From the NCBI GenBank assembly GCA_025458525.1, contig JALOSF010000011.1:1-43721 (forward strand): DNA of 43,721 nucleotides. Direction: 5' to 3'. Numbering within the stretch: the stretch's first letter is position 1; the number at the start of each line of letters is the position of its first letter. Below the pieces are notes generated by a model that was not told where the DNA came from, did not search any database, and saw only the letters and a program-made list of their open reading frames with translations. The translations under genes and the position numbers were made by a program. Positions 41,413-43,721 of this stretch are shown here, piece after piece. Origin of the DNA: Cypionkella sp. (GTDB taxonomy: Bacteria > Pseudomonadota > Alphaproteobacteria > Rhodobacterales > Rhodobacteraceae).

Positions 41413-42747
41413 ATGAAGAACAGCATCACTTTTCCGAACGGACTGACCAGAAGATCCATGCTTGCAGGGTTGGCGGCCGGCACCGCCCTTTCGGCCTTGC
41501 CGCGCCGCGCGATGGCGCAAGAGGTCACGCTGCGCTGGTGGTCGCCGCAGGGCGCGCCCGCACAGGCCGAGGCCTACAAGTTTCAGATCGCCGCTTTCGA
41601 GGCGCTGAACCCCGGCATCAAGGTCGTGTTCGAAACCACCTCTGACGAAGGTTATGCGCCACAACTCGCCGCCGCCTTTGCCAGCGGCGAGGTGCCGGAC
41701 ATCGTGACCCATCTTCCCTCCTTCTCGGTCCAGACCTATTACGCGAACGGATTGGTCGAACCGTTTGACGATGTGATCAACGCGATTGGCGCGGATGACT
41801 ATTATGCCGGCGCAAATGACGTGTTCAAAACCGCGGATGGCAAATTCTGCGGCACCGGCATCGGGAACACGGCCGCCAACATGCTGTGGCTGCGCCGCGA
41901 CCTGATGGAAGCGTCTGGCGTTGCTGCCGCGCCGAAAACCTGGGACGAATTGCGCGCCGCCTGCCAGGCGATGCAAAAGGACGGCATCTTTGGCGCGCCG
42001 CTGCCCTATGGTCAGAACTCGATGACGTCGCTGATCTTCATCGGTTTCATCCATGCGGCTGGCGGTCAGGTGTTCACGCCCGATCTGCAGATCGCAATCG
42101 ACAGCGATGCCACCCGGAATGCGCTTGAATTCTACAAGTCCATGCGTGAATTGTGCCCGCCCGGTGCGACGAACTACAGCTGGGGCGAAAGCCTGACAGC
42201 CTTTGTTTCGGGCGCAACCGCCACCGGCATCTATGCCGGGCGCGTTCTTGCCAACGTGGTCGCCCAGAACCCGGGCATCGCGGATCATGTGACCTGCACC
42301 ACCTATCCCACGATTTCGGCCGATGTCGCGCCGTGGACGTTCAACGACTTCCCAAGCGTGTTCATTCCGGCGCAGTCCAAGAACAAGGACGCGGCCAAGG
42401 CATTTGCGGCCTTCCTGTTCAATCCCGAGGGCTACATCAAGCAATTGCATGCCGCGCCGGGCCATGTGCTGCCTGTGCTCAAGTCCATCAACGAAAACCC
42501 GGCCTATCAGAACAACGAGATCATTCAGAAATACCCTGCCGAGGTAGAGCTGATGTCAACCGCGGCTGCCGGCGGGTTCAACCTTGGCTTTGAAAGCAGT
42601 GCGCATGCGTCCAACGACCGTGCGGGCGAGGTGATTGCCTCCAACGCGATCGCCGATCTGGTGCAGCGCGTTGTCCTGAACGGCGATGATGTGAACGCCG
42701 CACTCGGGGATTGCGCCAAGGCGATCGATGCGATCATGAAAGCCTGA
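41413..42747 (+). CDS. Tat-exported family 1 sugar-binding protein of ABC importer
   Basis: This is a periplasmic receptor, 444 residues. The N-terminus has a twin-arginine signal (LTRRSMLAGLAAG, cleavage near AMA), unlike the Sec-type signal of the receptor at 7371, which suggests that it folds before export. The mature part has VTLRWWSPQGAPAQAEAYKF, LNPGIKVVFETTSDEGYAPQ and DIVTHLPSFSVQTYYANG. It is the first gene of an importer operon under operator g and is followed by a strong hairpin and a permease gene. The ATG at 41413 has GGGAG nine bases upstream; in-frame codons before it run through the operator. Confidence 0.92.
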   Translation: MKNSITFPNGLTRRSMLAGLAAGTALSALPRRAMAQEVTLRWWSPQGAPAQAEAYKFQIAAFEALNPGIKVVFETTSDEGYAPQLAAAFASGEVPDIVTHLPSFSVQTYYANGLVEPFDDVINAIGADDYYAGANDVFKTADGKFCGTGIGNTAANMLWLRRDLMEASGVAAAPKTWDELRAACQAMQKDGIFGAPLPYGQNSMTSLIFIGFIHAAGGQVFTPDLQIAIDSDATRNALEFYKSMRELCPPGATNYSWGESLTAFVSGATATGIYAGRVLANVVAQNPGIADHVTCTTYPTISADVAPWTFNDFPSVFIPAQSKNKDAAKAFAAFLFNPEGYIKQLHAAPGHVLPVLKSINENPAYQNNEIIQKYPAEVELMSTAAAGGFNLGFESSAHASNDRAGEVIASNAIADLVQRVVLNGDDVNAALGDCAKAIDAIMKA

Positions 42748-42754
42748 GGCTACG

Positions 42755-42786
42755 GCAGGCTGCCCGATGCTTTTCGGGCAGCCTGC
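42755..42786 (+). terminator. Intercistronic hairpin after the Tat-exported binding-protein gene
   Basis: Perfect 13-bp inverted repeat, GCAGGCTGCCCGA (42755-42767) and its complement (42774-42786), loop of six bases. It has no T-run and sits 17 bases before the permease start, so partial attenuation or mRNA protection of the receptor gene is likely. Confidence 0.72.
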
Positions 42787-42803
42787 ATCACGAAGGAAAC
42801 CCC

Positions 42804-43703
42804 ATGCCCGCCCCAACCCAATCCCCGCTGGAGCGCCGCTACGCCCGGCTTGGCCTGTTGCTGATTGCGCCGACTGTGCTGATCTTTTGCGCCGTCATCG
42901 TCTATCCGCTGGTCTCTGCGCTGTATCTGTCGCTGTTCAAGGTTTTTACCCCGACGCTGGAAAGCAGCTGGGTTGGCCTGTCAAACTACAAGGCACTTCT
43001 GGCTGATGGCGTGTTCTGGTCGGCGCTAGTCAACACCTTGATCTGGACAGCGGGCACGCTGACGCTGCAAATCGTGCTGGGCATCGGCATGGCATTGGTG
43101 CTGCACCAGAACATCTGGTTCCGGTCGCTTGCGCGGTCCTTGATCCTGTTTCCCTATTTCATCTCGACCGTGGTGGCGGTTCTGGTCTGGAAATGGGTGT
43201 TCAATGATCTTTACGGCATCCTGAACCATCTGCTGATGCAGGCCGGTCTGATCAACATGCCGATCGACTATCTGGGCAGCATGCCCAATGCGATGATTTC
43301 GGTCATCCTTGTCGGGGCGTGGAAATATTTTCCCTTCGTCGTCATCGCGGTTCTGGCGCGCCTGCAAACCATTCCCGAACCCTTGTATGAGGCCGCACGC
43401 ATCGACGGTGCCGGCCCGATCGCGCGGTTTTTCGACGTGACGCTGCCGCAGCTGCGCGACGTTCTGGTCGTGATCATCATGTTGCGCGCCATCTGGGACT
43501 TCAAGGAATTCGACCTGATCTGGTTGCTCACCGGGGGCGGGCCGTCCTCCTCGACCGAAACCTTGCCGATCGTGGTCTATCGTCAGGCCTTTGCCCTGAA
43601 CCAGATGGGGATGGCGGCGGCATGGGCCGTATCGATGATGGCGATCCTGCTGGTGTTCATGATCGTGTATATCCGCCGAACCCGTGAAAAAGGGGCTTCC
43701 TGA
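42804..43703 (+). CDS. Sugar ABC transporter permease (MalF/UgpA type)
   Basis: This is an inner-membrane permease, 299 residues, six TM helices. The first helix starts near residue 18 (LGLLLIAPTVLIFCAVIVYP), followed by FTPTLESSWVGLSNY, and the EAA loop EAARIDGAGPIARFFDVTLP lies near residue 200. The late LLTGGGPSSSTETLPIVVY segment is typical of the family. Start ATG at 42804 follows AAGGA. Its stop overlaps the next start (TGATG at 43701-43705), so the second permease is coupled. Confidence 0.94.
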   Translation: MPAPTQSPLERRYARLGLLLIAPTVLIFCAVIVYPLVSALYLSLFKVFTPTLESSWVGLSNYKALLADGVFWSALVNTLIWTAGTLTLQIVLGIGMALVLHQNIWFRSLARSLILFPYFISTVVAVLVWKWVFNDLYGILNHLLMQAGLINMPIDYLGSMPNAMISVILVGAWKYFPFVVIAVLARLQTIPEPLYEAARIDGAGPIARFFDVTLPQLRDVLVVIIMLRAIWDFKEFDLIWLLTGGGPSSSTETLPIVVYRQAFALNQMGMAAAWAVSMMAILLVFMIVYIRRTREKGAS

Positions 43704-43721
43704 TGCGCAAATTCCTTGGCC
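43703..43721 (+). CDS. Start of next gene, probable second sugar permease (partial)
   Basis: An ATG at 43703 overlaps the stop of the upstream permease gene and reads MRKFLG to the right edge. By position and operon type this should be the MalG-like second permease; the six visible residues cannot confirm it. Confidence 0.5.

Noticed and set aside
1..43721. Mobile elements, CRISPR arrays, tRNA or rRNA genes
   Set aside because: No transposase, integrase, spaced direct repeats or recognisable structural RNA was seen on reading through the window.

Overview
The window looks like chromosomal DNA of a high-GC alphaproteobacterium, most likely of the Rhodobacterales/Paracoccaceae type. This rests on base composition, the dense ABC and tripartite transporter content and the general look of the proteins; there is no rRNA gene or other direct taxonomic marker. 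I see no tRNA, rRNA, insertion sequence, phage gene or CRISPR array. Almost all of the sequence is catabolic and transport genes in tightly packed operons.

Region 1 (1-6071, minus strand) is a tripartite tricarboxylate transporter (tctC-tctB-tctA, with tctA running off the left edge) downstream of a DctB/DctD-type two-component system. Two 20-bp palindromes 33 bp apart sit between dctD and tctC and are good candidates for upstream activator sites. Region 2 (6202-12741, plus strand) is a LacI-controlled sugar operon: regulator, binding protein, two permeases, a short cytoplasmic GH32/GH68-like glycosidase and a MalK/UgpC-type ATPase whose Walker A carries an unusual arginine. It is preceded by two overlapping LacI-type operators and ends in a strong hairpin. 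Region 3 (12809-16654) holds an old yellow enzyme, a ferric-reductase-like membrane protein paired with an exported intradiol-dioxygenase-fold protein, and a ChaA-type cation/proton antiporter.

Region 4 (16848 to the right edge) is the most interesting part. Seven intergenic regions carry the same operator: a core GTKCG-N5-(inverted partner) 15-mer flanked at 4-bp spacing by further half-sites. Four of the seven lie between divergent genes, including the promoter region of an IclR-family regulator of the PcaR/PcaU/PobR type (40356-41234). The genes behind these operators are an M20 amidohydrolase, an M24 peptidase, a complete Dpp-type ABC importer, an aldo/keto reductase-Rid fusion, a COG3199/AcoX-like nucleotide kinase, a divergent GcvPA/GcvPB-like PLP pair without GcvT or GcvH, a DapA-family lyase, two SDRs, a YqjM-like flavin reductase, a xylose-isomerase-like TIM barrel, a lambda-crystallin-like dehydrogenase, an HcnA-HcnB fusion with a DAO-family partner, a second DAO-family oxidase and the start of a sugar-type ABC importer.

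My reading of region 4 is a single IclR regulon of roughly 20 genes for uptake and oxidative breakdown of an unidentified nitrogen-containing compound, perhaps an amide, opine or amino-sugar-like conjugate. The operators are directly visible. The shared control is a strong inference. The substrate is unknown.
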